Below are positions 40,956-51,745 of a DNA stretch of 64,000 bases, one piece after another. Source of the stretch: Bathynomus jamesi (lineage: Eukaryota > Arthropoda > Malacostraca > Isopoda > Cirolanidae); the NCBI GenBank assembly GCA_023014485.1, contig JAJOZX010000925.1, forward strand, positions 249,001 to 313,000. The letters are read 5' to 3'. Within the stretch, counting starts at the first letter, position 1. Every line of letters starts with the position of its first letter. The position numbers were made by a program, and so were the translations under genes. Under the pieces are notes generated by a model that searched no databases, was not told the origin of the DNA, and saw nothing but the letters and a program-made list of their open reading frames with translations.

Positions 40956-42050
40956 GATCTTCAGGTGGATCGGGCTGGGGAGGGGGGAAGGTCATCAGGT
41001 GGATCGGGCTGGGGGGGAAGATCTTCAGGTGGACACTCTGGGGGGGGGGGTCTTCAAATGGGCACTCGTGGGGAGGGGAAGATCTTCAGATGGGCACTCG
41101 TGGGGAGGGGAAGATCTTCAGATGGGCACTCGTGGGGAGGGGAAGATCTTCAGATGGGCACTCGTGGGGAGGGGAAGATCTTCAGATGGGCACTCGTGGG
41201 GAGGGGAAGATCTTCAGATGGGCACTCGTGGGGAGGGGAAGATCTTCAGATGGGCACTCGTGGGGAGGGGAAGATCTTCAGATGGGCACTCGTGGGGAGG
41301 GGAAGATCTTCAGATGGGCACTCGTGGGGAGGGGAAGATCTTCAGATGGGCACTCGTGGGGAGGGGAAGATCTTCAGATGGGCACTCGTGGGGAGGGGAA
41401 GATCTTCAGATGGGCACTCGTGGGGAGGGGAAGATCTTCAGATGGGCACTCGTGGGGAGGGGAAGATCTTCAGATGGGCACTCGTGGGGAGGGGAAGATC
41501 TTCAGATGGGCACTCGTGGGGAGGGGAAGATCTTCAGATGGGCACTCGTGGGGAGGGGAAGATCTTCAGATGGGCACTCGTGGGGAGGGGAAGATCTTCA
41601 GATGGGCACTCGTGGGGAGGGGAAGATCTTCAGATGGGCACTCGTGGGGAGGGGAAGATCTTCAGATGGGCACTCGTGGGGAGGGGAAGATCTTCAGATG
41701 GGCACTCGTGGGGAGGGGAAGATCTTCAGATGGGCACTCGTGGGGAGGGGAAGATCTTCAGATGGGCACTCGTGGGGAGGGGAAGATCTTCAGATGGGCA
41801 CTCGTGGGGAGGGGAAGATCTTCAGATGGGCACTCGTGGGGAGGGGAAGATCTTCAGATGGGCACTCGTGGGGAGGGGAGGATCTTCAGATGGGCACTCG
41901 TGGGGAGGGGAGGATCTTCAGATGGGCACTCGTGGGGAGGGGAAGATCTCCAGATGGGCACTCGTGGGGAGGGGAAGATCTCCAGATGGGCACTCGTGGG
42001 GAGGGGAAGATCTTCAGGTGGACACTCGTGGGGGGGGGAAGATCTTTAGG
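40956..42050 (+). repeat. Minisatellite, 32-bp unit, 30 near-identical copies
   Basis: The unit GGGCACTCGTGGGGAGGGG plus AAGATCTTCAGAT repeats from 41060 to about 42019 at exact 32-bp spacing: the GGGCAC starts at 41060 and 41988 are 29 units apart. Most copies are identical. Variants cluster at the right end (GAGGATCTTC near 41880 and 41912, AGATCTCC near 41948 and 41980), and diverged half-units sit at both edges (40956-41059, 42020-42050). Each unit has the palindrome GAAGATCTTC. Because 32 is not a multiple of 3 and no stop occurs, all three plus frames stay open through the array; this is a sequence artefact, not a gene. Confidence 0.97.
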
Positions 42051-42084
42051 TGACCCCACGTTGATATGTTGCGCGAGAAAGCCG

Positions 42085-42560
42085 ACAGGTACTAACATCT
42101 ACAGATCTACAGAAGCTAAGGCTAACAAAGACCCTAAGATCCACTCTAAAGTTAGCTCGAGAGAAAGAAGAAAGTAAGGGGTTAAAAGAAGAGAATATGG
42201 GGTTAAGTAAGTAGCAAAACCTATCACTCGTGGGTTAAAATTCATTCAGAAAAAGAGAAAGAAGGACACCATCATCATCCGCCGGCTACTGCCGACAAGT
42301 CGGAAAAATAGTCGAAGAGAATACTTCCAGCTGTTGCAGACCGGTCCTCCATTCCATAAGGAGGTAGAGGATGCAGCCCACTCTGCCGGAAAGGAGTGAA
42401 AGATGAAAAGAAGTAAAATAAGAACGCATTACAAACCATGCAACACATTCTTAGCTCAAAGCAACACATCCCTCCAGCAGTTGCAGACCGGTCCTCCACT
42501 CCATAGGGAGGTGGAGGACGCAGCCCACTCCGCCGGAAAGGGGTGGAAGATGACACTGAT
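42085..42560. repeat. Right arm of the inverted repeat plus a tandem duplicate
   Basis: 42085-42325 is the reverse complement of 39465-39675. A unit of about 80 bp, GTTGCAGACCGGTCCTCCA through GCAGCCCACTC..GCCGGAAAGG, occurs at 42333-42397 and 42478-42541, separated by sequence that matches 39360-39430 in reverse. The 80-bp unit is absent from the left arm. Confidence 0.78.
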
Positions 42561-42564
42561 GATC

Positions 42565-43000
42565 TTAAAATGCATCACGTGTGCCAGCACATCGTACCAC
42601 GACTCCTCAAGGATGACAAACACCAAGAACGAGAAATAATTTGTGGAGAATCTACTCTACGAAAGAGGATCATAACGGGAAACGAGACTTGGTGTTTTCT
42701 AAACGACCTACAGACCGAGCTAGTCTGGTTTGTGTGGAAGCGCAAGAGCTCTCCACATCGTGAATTTCGCGCTGATGGCGCGAAAGGTGGTGACGCTAGA
42801 AATCTGTTCTACCACATCCACCACACTCCAAACATTGATCCTCATAATTTTTACCTTTTTCCACAGTTGAAAAAGTCAACTAAAGGAATATAATTTTTCA
42901 AGTGCTGATGTTAAAGTAGCTACGACGGAAACGCTAAAGGAGATTATCAAAAACTTTACAGACACAGAGGCAGGATTTTGAAAGAGATAGTTTAAATTGC
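42565..43000 (+). pseudogene. Mariner (DD34D-type) transposase remnant
   Basis: HIVPRLLKDDKHQE, then KRIITGNETWCFLNDLQTE, where mariners have RIITGDE-TW (first catalytic Asp is Asn here), SSPHREFRADGAKGG, and NIDPHNFYLFPQLKKSTKG, matching the C-terminal DFxLFPxLK segment. The second catalytic box is missing. No TIRs found. Heavily decayed. Confidence 0.65.
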
Positions 43001-43053
43001 TATATCACATACCAAATTTGTGTAACATAGTCTCGAAACCTTTTGAACAAAAG

Positions 43054-43054
<1 letters not shown>

Positions 43055-43120
<66 letters not shown>
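43055..43120. repeat. (TA)n-(GT)n microsatellite
   Basis: TA repeats pass into about 40 bp of GT repeats directly at the left end of the next MITE. Confidence 0.92.
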
Positions 43121-43121
<1 letters not shown>

Positions 43122-43123
<2 letters not shown>

Positions 43124-43551
43124 GGTCCCGCGTCTTAAGGTACCTAAGCGCCAAAATTAAAATTCGCCAGAAATCGCCTCCAAAGTTCAGCAATATTCTC
43201 GCAATATCATCTCTGTTATTAATTGAGCTTAGAATGTTCATTTTTGGCTAAAATAGAGTTCTAAGTATGCTAATGAAGATGTTGAGTTTTTGGAATAGAT
43301 TTTCATATTTCATATATTTTTTTTTAAATTTGTTGATTTTCTTATTATGCCGAACTTTGGGTGAACTTTTGGCTGGAGATACAGGTGAAAAAAGTAGTTC
43401 GCTTCATAAGGTTTCCAACCATACTTCTATTGTCGTAAGGTGATTATAACCCAAACCACGCGATAAGAGGAAGGGTGAAAATAGTGATATGCATAAAAAA
43501 ACACGTTTTCGCCTGTGGTGGCGCTTAGGTACCTTAAGACGCGCGAACCCT
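43122..43551. mobile_element. MITE of 430 bp with GTCTTAAGGTACCTAAGCGCC ends
   Basis: TIRs of about 35 bp: GAGGGGTCCCGCGTCTTAAGG and, mirrored, GAGGGTTCGCGCGTCTTAAGG, each continuing TACCTAAGCGCCA. No coding sequence. TSD unclear because the left flank is a microsatellite. Confidence 0.82.
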
Positions 43552-43647
43552 CATATTCATATATATATATGAAAATTATTTCACGAAAGTAACACGTGAA
43601 AAATATTTATGATGAATAAAACCACGAAGGAAAGGAAACACAAAACG

Positions 43648-43687
43648 GTGCTCAAGCGCTTTCGTCTAACGACATCCTCAGGAACAC
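43648..43687 (-). ncRNA. Hammerhead ribozyme motif (PLE family 1)
   Basis: Minus strand: GTGTTC, CTGAGGA, T, GTC-GTTA-GAC, GAAA, GCGC, TT, GAGCAC. Same stems as 13693, with a one-base change in the stem II loop. Confidence 0.72.
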
Positions 43688-44058
43688 TGAAATACATAAA
43701 AGGTTACGGCCTATATATAGGTTACAGAAAGAGAAAAAAAAAATATAAATAAATAACATACATACACACAAACATATATACATATATATATATACATACA
43801 TATCTACACACACATATATATATATATATGTATATATATGCAATAAACGGAGAAGTAAAAATAAAACTTAAAAATTAAGGATTAGAGGATTAACAAAGAG
43901 GCATATCGATTTTTAGCACAAGATCAAATGAGTTATAAAAATAATACAAATTTATACTGGAGATACGCCCGGGTTTAACACACTGCCTTTTTAGAGTCAA
44001 GTTTCGATATATATAAAAATAAATTGAAGATTAAAAGTTAATAAAGTAGCTTACAAGT

Positions 44059-44842
44059 TTACCAAAGATTAAGTGTCCTACCCTTTTTATCTAGGTTTGT
44101 TTTGAAGGAATTCAAAACAACAGGATCGAGTTGAAAAAGACCTTTGCTTATGTTGAAGTTATTTGAAAGTTGAATAATGGCAGACTCAAGAATATTTCTA
44201 TTGACAATGTTGCTCGAATGAAATAAAACTGAAGCATTATTCCAATCAATACAGTGGGATAACTCTGACAAATGGACAAAAAGCACTGGACAACTGTCCT
44301 GTTCTGACGGAATATTGATGCTGTTTTATACGTGTGTGCAAATCCTTTCCCGTCTGACCTATGTAAAAGGAATCACATTGTTTACACCCAATTTTATAGA
44401 TAATGCCTGAATTATTGGTAGGACTATTTTTTACTATGATATTTTTCACAATATTGTTATATCAAAATACTACATTAATATCCAAAAGTTTAAGTACATT
44501 AGCAATCCCTAAAAAGCCCGGGAAAAATGGAAGTACTAAAATATTTTTTGACAAAGTACGAGTGTTATTATTGACACGATAGAAAGTTCGTTTTGCCTTG
44601 TTGAGACAAGATTCCATAAACGCAGATGGGTAACACAGATCACTTCCAATACCGTTGATTTTTTCCAATTCGGCATCGATGTATTCCGGACTGGCGATCC
44701 TAAGGGCGCGGAGAAACATTGATGAAAAAATGGCCTTCTTAGTGGTGGGGTCATGTCCCGAGTAGAAGTGTACGTAGGACAAGTTGTTTGTTGTTTTCCG
44801 ATAGATACTAAACTTAAAACCTGGGCTTTCCCTATGTACACG
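44059..44842 (-). pseudogene. PLE C-terminal region, minus arm
   Basis: From the centre leftwards: FSSMFLRALRIASPEYIDAE, then IVKNSPTNNSGIIYKIGCKQ, FYIGQTGKDLHTRIKQHQ (GIY-YIG), and ISKGLFQLDPVVLNSFKTNL ending GRTLNLW at 44059. Two breaks: a frame change at about 44460, where a TGA follows INVVF, and another near 44270. No RT domain. Confidence 0.86.
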
Positions 44843-45611
44843 CCCAGGTTTTAAGTTTAGTATCTATCGGAAAACAACAAACAACTTGTCCTACGTACAC
44901 TTCTACTCGGGACATGACACCCCCACTAAAAAGGCCATTTTTTCATCAATGTTTCTCCGCGCCCTTAGGATCGCCAGTCCGGAATACATCGATGCCGAAT
45001 TGGAAAAAATCAACGGTATTGGAAGTGATCTGTGTTACCCATCTGCGTTTATGGAATCTTGTCTCAACAAGGCAAAACGAACTTTCTATCGTGTCAATAA
45101 TAACACTCGTACTTTGTCAAAAAATATTTTAGTACTTCCATTTTTCCCGGGCTTTTTAGGGATTGCTAATGTACTTAAACTTTTGGATATTAATGTAGTA
45201 TTTTGATATAACAATATTGTGAAAAATATCATAGTAAAAAATAGTCCTACCAATAATTCAGGCATTATCTATAAAATTGGGTGTAAACAATGTGATTCCT
45301 TTTACATAGGTCAGACGGGAAAGGATTTGCACACACGTATAAAACAGCATTAATATTCCGTCAGAACAGGACAGTTGTCCAGTGCTCTTTTTGTCCATTT
45401 GTCAGAGTTATCCCACTGTATTGATTGGAATAATGCTTCAGTTTTATTTCATTCGAGCAACATTGTCAATAGAAATATTCTTGAGTCTGCCATTATTCAA
45501 CTTTCAAATAACTTCAACATAAGCAAAGGTCTTTTTCAACTCGATCCTGTTGTTTTGAATTCCTTCAAAACAAACCTAGATAAAAAGGGTAGGACACTTA
45601 ATCTTTGGTAA
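44843..45611 (+). pseudogene. PLE C-terminal region, plus arm
   Basis: Mirror copy of the minus arm. It shares the same TGA after INVVF (45206 region) and carries an extra lesion in which a CAA Gln codon reads TAA near 45352 (KQH then stop). GIY-YIG motifs GIIYKI and YIGQTGKDLHTRIK are intact. Shared lesions with the left arm show both arms derive from one defective parent. Confidence 0.86.
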
Positions 45612-45824
45612 ACTTGTAAGCTACTTTATTAACTTTTAATCTTCAATTTATTTATATATATATCGAAACTTGACTCTACAAAGGCAAAGTGTTAAACCCG
45701 GGCGTATCTCCAGTATAAATTTGTATTATTTTTATAACTCATTTGATCTTGTGCTAAAAATCGATATGCCTCTGTTAATCTCTAATCCTTAATTTTTAAG
45801 TTTTATTTTTACTTCTCCGTTTAT

Positions 45825-45892
<68 letters not shown>

Positions 45893-45972
45893 TGTGTATG
45901 TATGTTATTTATTTATATTTTTTTTTCTCTTTCTGTAACCTATATAAAGGCCGTAACCTTTTATGTATTTCA

Positions 45973-46012
45973 GTGTTCCTGAGGATGTCATTAGACGAAA
46001 GCGCTTGAGCAC
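45973..46012 (+). ncRNA. Hammerhead ribozyme motif (PLE family 1)
   Basis: GTGTTC, CTGAGGA, T, GTC-ATTA-GAC, GAAA, GCGC, TT, GAGCAC; identical in all pairing positions to 13693-13732. Confidence 0.72.
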
Positions 46013-46055
46013 CGTTTTGTGTTTCCTTTCCTTCGTGTTTTATTCATCAATATAA

Positions 46056-46094
46056 TATATATATATATATATATATATACGTATATATATATGT
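46056..46094. repeat. (TA)n microsatellite
   Basis: Joins the PLE terminal end (TTTATTCATCA) to the SINE pair, as at 9.78 kb. Confidence 0.9.
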
Positions 46095-46461
46095 ATAGAA
46101 ACGACCTAAGTATAGAGGAGTGTTCTGCACACGAGGAAGAGAAATAACGAACAAATGAAAAATGAGGTGACCACCCGGGAATCGAACCCAGGACCTTCCG
46201 ATTGCCGGTCAGACATGCTGCCACTACACTACGGGCCTCGATCAGTCAGAAGTCGCAATTCTCCTACATAAGGCAGAAACCAATGCCTTGAGAGGGCACA
46301 CTCGCAAATATGTACATTTAATCGGAAGGTCCTGGGTTCGATTCCCGGGCGGTCACCTCATTTTTCATTTGTTCGTTATTTCTCTTCCTCGTGTGCAGAA
46401 CACTCCTCTATACTTACGTCGTTTCTATACATTAATATACTGCGTGGTCATTGCAGTTAAA

Positions 46462-46465
<4 letters not shown>
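46095..46465. mobile_element. Second inverted pair of tRNA-derived SINEs
   Basis: Minus-strand head at 46240-46168: GAGGCCCGTAGTGTAGTGG, arm with GACCGGCAATCGG, box B GGTTCGATTCC, then body to 46095. A plus-strand partial copy starts inside the head (AATCGGAAGGTCCTGGG, about 46320) and carries the body to GTGGTCATTGCAGTTAAATG. Same family and same fold-back layout as 9.8-10.27 kb, but clearly diverged in sequence, so the two loci are not a simple recent duplication. Confidence 0.84.
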
Positions 46466-46520
<55 letters not shown>

Positions 46521-46521
46521 A

Positions 46522-46582
<61 letters not shown>

Positions 46583-46592
46583 GTGTGTGTGT
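46466..46592. repeat. (TA)n/(GT)n microsatellite
   Basis: Interleaved TA and GT dinucleotide runs following the SINE pair. Confidence 0.92.
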
Positions 46593-47955
46593 GGTCTTCG
46601 TGGCTCTTCAGTCTGTTTGTGGATGGAGTGATGAGAGAGGCGAAAGTGAGAATGCTTGAGAGGATTGAATCTGGTGCGTGATGAGAACGGTGGTGGGGCC
46701 TCTGCAGAATCTGTTTTATGCAGATGATACTGTGCTATTTGCTCAGAGTGATGTGCAAAAGGCAATTAAGAGTTTTGCGGCGGTGTGAGAGAAGATTGTT
46801 ATGGGAATATAAATATAAGCGAGTTACTGATTGTGGAAAGGGAGAGGGAAATTCGGACTGGCACGCGATGGTGAATGGTGAAGTACTTGAGGTGGCAGAG
46901 TGTAGTGGTGGACCGGATGTCAGTTTTTCAACATCTGCGGATGCGGATTTTTAATTTCGATATCCGCGGATGCGGATATTTAGTTAATCTATCAATATAA
47001 TATGGAATTACGAATATATGACAATTTTTCAAATTTCGTGACATTACTATTATGGGAGGCAATGCGTAAGAATTAAAATTAATATTAATGTTTTCATTAT
47101 GATAAAAATAATAACTTCCTCAAGAGTTTCAGCCACAGAAAATTCAATGAAACAAAGTTTCATTCAATTTTCTGCGTTACCACCTATTTATATTTTGAGG
47201 TTTATATATTTGTTTGTTCATTAATAATTAATACTTTACCTGAAATGTGCATGACTGGGCCTTATAAGCTACTTTATAAGCTAATTTAATTGTAAATTGC
47301 ATAATTTATAGAGGTAATATCCGCAGTCAGAAGTGCGGATGCGGATGTTAAAAATGATGCGGATATCCGGTTCACCACTAGTAGTGTGTTTAAAGTATTT
47401 TAGATGTGCATTAAACAAAGGAGGTAAGAGTGCTGATGAAGTTTATGTAGAGTGAATCAAGGAAGGAAGGTGGCGAGTGCATTGAAAGTGATTGTGAAGA
47501 AGCTGATATTGGGTAGAGATGCTGCGAGATGTTTACGTGGCGTGTTAGTATTGACACTTTTGTATGGGTGTGAAACACTGACATGATATGAAAGGGAGTA
47601 GTCAAAGGTAAGAGCAATTGAGATGGATAACCTGTGGCGTGCGACGGATTGATAGTGACAAATCGTGTGGTCCTGGACAGATATGGTGTTCAGAAGTCAG
47701 TGGAAGTGAAAACTGAGGAAAGTGTGTTAAGTTGTTGGACATGTAAAATTGTGTTAAGTGTTGGACATGTGAAAGAATGGAAGATGACACAGTTGTGAAA
47801 AGAATGCATTTGTATATTTGTAAAGGTAGAAGAGGAAAGCAGAGAAGATTCATGGACATGGTGAATGATTGCGTGAGTAAGCATGGGCTTCATCTGGGTG
47901 ATGTACGAAAAGTGGCTGCCAAGTAGGTTGGAGTGGAGGTTTGTTATAGATGTAT
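46593..47955 (+). pseudogene. LINE reverse transcriptase remnant, split by a MITE
   Basis: LFVDGVMREAKVRMLERIESG, then LQNLFYADDTVLFAQSDVQ (RT motif C, near 46720), break by the MITE at 46907-47380, then EGRKVASALKVIVKKLILG, ARCLRGVLVLTLLYGCETLT and RAIEMDNLWRAT. The order matches the RT-to-C-terminus of an arthropod non-LTR element with the C-terminal LYGSETW and MDNLRG motifs. It has many stops and frameshifts and ends by about 47950. Confidence 0.8.
46907..47380. mobile_element. hAT-type MITE with GCGGATATCC iterons
   Basis: Ends TAGTGGTGGACCGGATGTC and, mirrored, TAGTGGTGAACCGGATATC. GCGGATGCGGAT / ATCCGC repeats lie just inside each end. Flanks GCAGAGTG and GTAGTGTG match at 6 of 8, a decayed TSD. 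Confidence 0.78.
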
Positions 47956-48997
47956 TTAAGTTCGGGACTCTGTCTCTTATTTTTGACAAAATCTGGAAGC
48001 ACCACTGCGCAGGGCATATGAAGCGCCGCGGGTGTAGAACTTAGTCATATAGAAAGGTGCTGGTCCATCAGGATGCCAGTGTGAATGAGTGTGTGCTTGT
48101 GTTTTAGTTTTTACATTTCCTCTTCATTACTTTCTGTATTTTATATCCGCGCTGTCTAGCTTCTCACCTCAACTCATTTGGAAAACGAGATTTTCGATAA
48201 TGTATGTATGTAACGTTATTCTTATTCACCTGGAGTGCTCACTAGGTTACAGTGTTCTCCCTTCAACCAATTGGAACCAGATTTGCGAGACAGGTACAGA
48301 GATTAGAAGCAAGATCTCGAAGAAAGATTTTTTCCAATGTAGTTGTATGATCTTAGACATAATCAGGTCGTTTGTGTACTATTGGTCGCTCAAAAACTGG
48401 AATCAATCTTCTCCCGATTAGGTGGGGATAAACAATTAAATGTTTTTAACACATTTCAAGGAATTAGGTTTTGTACACAACTTATTTTCACCCAATTTGC
48501 AGGACACGTAGTTTGGTACAGTTTACGATATATAATTAAGATTTCCCTAAACCAAACCTTTCCTAGGTAGTGACAGCTATAGGGTCATAAGTTTAATCAC
48601 CCTACATACTTTCCATGGGCGCAGATTTGCACCGAAATTACAGGACAGATAGAAATTGAAAACAAGAATCATACCTCACAAAATTTCCCGTATAACAACT
48701 GTTCCCGACGGAAGGGTAAATAGGGGGTAATATTTTTAGTCAGGCTGAAGAGCGCCCTTCCACCCCTCGGCCGCTTTTCTACATGTTTGCAGAATCTGTA
48801 GGATTTGTGGTCTAGCCTGGCACATGACTCGATTACCCGGATTCAGTTACTCCCGACCAAAAGGTAATTATATTTCAAAGGAAACTTACTCAACTTCCAG
48901 GACTTTAATCCTAAAGTATTTTGATGATGGAAACAAACTATACTTTTGTGAATATGCAAAAAAAAAAAAACAGGCACAAACCAACCGTTCTAAAATA
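47956..48997. other. No gene recognised
   Basis: Unique-looking DNA. The 110-codon frame at 48089 has a hydrophobic start but no recognisable domain. A poly-A run lies at 48959-48970. Confidence 0.5.
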
Positions 48998-49069
48998 CAG
49001 GGTGGTCCAAAAGTCCCTATCTATTTTGCTGAAATAATTATATTTCTATTTTACTTTCTACAGGATGTA

Positions 49070-51734
49070 CAGTGCTTACAAGAAGTCTCACGCCTCTGTC
49101 TCGTCCCAAGCTAGTCTGTTAGGTATAAAATGGGCGGTCCTTATGGCAGCGGAGGTGTGTTCGGATTGGTGCACATAATTGCTCTAACCCCACCAATGAC
49201 GTCCACATTATCTTTGTGTTAATCACTCTACCTATTTATATATATAGACATATTTTATATACAGAGATGGGCAGTAACGCGTTACATGTAACGACGTTAC
49301 GTAACGAACGTTACAAAAGCAACGAGTAACGGTAACGCCTGCAAGATTTTCAAATGTATCAATGTAACGGTAACGCTTTGCAAATTTTTTATCAATGTAA
49401 CGGATTTTTTCGTTACTAGTTACATGTATAAAGCTTATAAACCCGAGGAAAAATCGGTACACACGGAAATTACGAAAAAAACTTTATCAAAATTTAACTA
49501 ACTCGCTTGAAACTGCTGTAAGGAAAATAGTAAGAATTTTTAAATCAAAACGTGTATCTTCGCCGCGTACGCTCAATGCCCAACTGTAAAGACGTAATAA
49601 TACTATAGTGCTTTGTGCTGACGTGTTCGGCTTCATAATCATAAATAATGTCGAGCTTCATATTCTATCATACGTATCATATGTAGCTATTGAATCGTGT
49701 TTACAAACTAACAATAATAAATCAATACTTGAATTTGAATTTGATAACATTGCCATTCCATTCATGAGGACTATTAAATGCAATTCACTATTCCGTGTTA
49801 GTGGCAACAACTAAATTTATATTTTCTAGGTCTCATCATCTTTCCCAAAAAACATTGGGGTGTAAATTATTGTGCAATATATCGTTCTTAAGAGAACAAC
49901 ATTTATATAGTCAATAATAGTAGCTATTAGAATTTATGTGGTATGGCTGCCATTTGGAAGTTTATCTGTAGCTTCAAAATAGGTGTAAAGGCACATACAC
50001 AAATATCAAATGTAACTAGTTACTTGTAACGTCGTTACCTACATGTATCGAGTAACGGTAACGCTTTAAGGATTTTCAAAAGTAACGATGTAACGGTAAC
50101 GCCGAGTACATTTTCGACGTGTAACGAGTAACGGTAACGCCGCCCAATCTAATGTAACGGTGCCCATCACTGTGTATACAGATATATATAGAGTATGCAG
50201 GGGATAACGTGTCTCAGTCCCAGCTATGGTAGTTGTCTTACAATTAACAGTCCCAAGTGCAAGTTACGTTAACACCTCCACATAAACTACCCTGGACTAA
50301 AATAACATACGTGAAGCCCTTACCCAGAAACCATTTAAAAGGTGTGATTTAAAAGCTCTCTCACTCTCTCTGATCACACCGCATCCCATCAGAGGTCTTC
50401 AGCAGGGACATCGGCAATGTATCCATATAACGTTAATAATAACCGAAACTCGGGGAAAATATACTCTCTGCCTTCCGCTCTATCCCAAGTCCTTTCTCTT
50501 AGTAACTTCTTAATACAAAGTAATCTATCATATTTTGCGACTTTTTAACTCTGGTAGGATTCAATTCCATTCCTATAGTGTAAGAGATACTTAAATTCGT
50601 GTGTGTATTATGCCATATGATGTGCGTAATAAATAATCATTTTTAAATAGTTGGAGCGTTCAAGGTCATCTGTAATAATCTATAGACTACCCCTCAAGCC
50701 CTCTCTCAACACTTAGATTCCCCTAAGACACAGGCGTCTTCAAGCAACATGAATGCGTAGAGATCTAAGGTGTTAGATTCCATATTATATAATTTATGTG
50801 CTAGGTTTAAGAACGCTGGCATTGAAGGATGGAAGGAAGGGACACTAAAAGCGATAATAGGTTTAATGAAGGAAGTGGAATGAGGATGGATCTTTTCTTG
50901 CAATGTCTACGCTCGTGATGATGATAATATATGCATTGTTGAAACAAACTATGAGAAGGTAATAGTTTCAGGAAAAAAATAAAAACTGGCAACATCGAGG
51001 TCATCACATGTTTATGGGAATTGTCATATGATATGCTACCAATAAACTCTTATATACTACTATATACAGTACCATATTACGTAATAATTACGATGAACAA
51101 ATCAAATGCAAATTTCTCTGATTCACGGCCCACCAGTCTTGCTTTTAGACTAATGACTTTCATAAGATGGAATAAGTTACCACTTAAAACAATGGATAAA
51201 CTATCTATTAGTGAGACGACCGTGACTTCCTCGAAATGCGAGCGCGTGAGGTTCACTGAGAAATTTGGTCATTAGATTCTTCACGTAGGATATGTATCAC
51301 AAACAACAATATTGACAACAATTCCCAACAATTACTTAATATCAATCATTGCATTTGAGCAAATAATTTAGACCTGCGTCCAAATAACTTAGGTATCATG
51401 CCATGATTTGGGATATTTGCGGAATTAGTCGTTCTCTATTGTCTACAGTATATATTGAGACGGTATAATGTAATGCCTAGCTAATATTATGATGACTAGG
51501 ATTGCTCCATAACCATCCCAACATCCCGAAACTTGGTCATTCTGCTTCTTAATCATTTGTATTTTAAACACCAAAATGTAGCAAAAGTGACGTAATAATG
51601 GACGTCATTGATTGGGTTAGAGCAGTTATGTGCACCAATCCGAACACACCTCCGCTGCCATAAGGACTGCCCATTTTATACCTAACAGACGAGCTTGGGA
51701 CGAGACAGAGGCGTGAGACTTCTTGTAAGCACTG
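49070..51734. mobile_element. Nested 2.7-kb element with about 135-bp TIRs, no transposase
   Basis: Left arm 49070-49205 and right arm 51598-51734 are near-perfect complements starting CAGTGCTTACAAGAAGTC. TA at 49068-49069 and 51735-51736 fits a Tc1/mariner-type TSD. The interior has no recognisable gene, so it is non-autonomous. A hAT MITE (49262-50172) sits inside it. Interior DNA 50181-51597 is AT-rich with no recognised feature. Confidence 0.88.
49262..50172. mobile_element. hAT-type non-autonomous element with GTAACG iterons
   Basis: Ends CAGAGATGGGCAGTAACG and, mirrored, CAGTGATGGGCACCGTTAC. Subterminal regions (49276-49440 and 50010-50160) consist of GTAACGGTAACGC / CGTTAC repeats. 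Flanks TTTATATA and TGTATACA match 6 of 8. No transposase. Confidence 0.85.
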
Positions 51735-51745
51735 TATAAGAACGT

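Larger units (their letters stand above)
43560..46055. mobile_element. 2.5-kb Penelope-like family 1 palindrome
   Basis: The left arm (minus orientation, 43569-44842) and right arm (plus orientation, 44843-46050) are near-perfect mirror copies of the same 5'-truncated PLE. From the centre outwards: linker, GIY-YIG region, C-terminal tail, 3' UTR, (TA)n, CTGTAACCTATA block, hammerhead, terminal sequence. They meet at 44835-44850 within CCTATGTACACGCCCAGG, with no spacer. The arms differ at few positions, so the palindrome is recent or has been corrected. The terminal ATTTCACGAAAG block is complete only on the left. Confidence 0.92.

Noticed and set aside
40956..42050. CRISPR-like regular repeat array
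   Set aside because: No spacers; units are directly tandem at 32 bp, and the context is a eukaryotic repeat region.
40965..42177. Three overlapping long frames of 319-392 codons with Gly/Trp-rich repeats
   Set aside because: They are the three readings of a stop-free 32-bp minisatellite. The peptides repeat at 32 residues because the unit is not a multiple of 3. No gene signals.
48089..48421. 110-codon frame with a hydrophobic start suggesting a secreted protein
   Set aside because: The hydrophobic stretch is not followed by a conserved domain, and no exon structure is visible.
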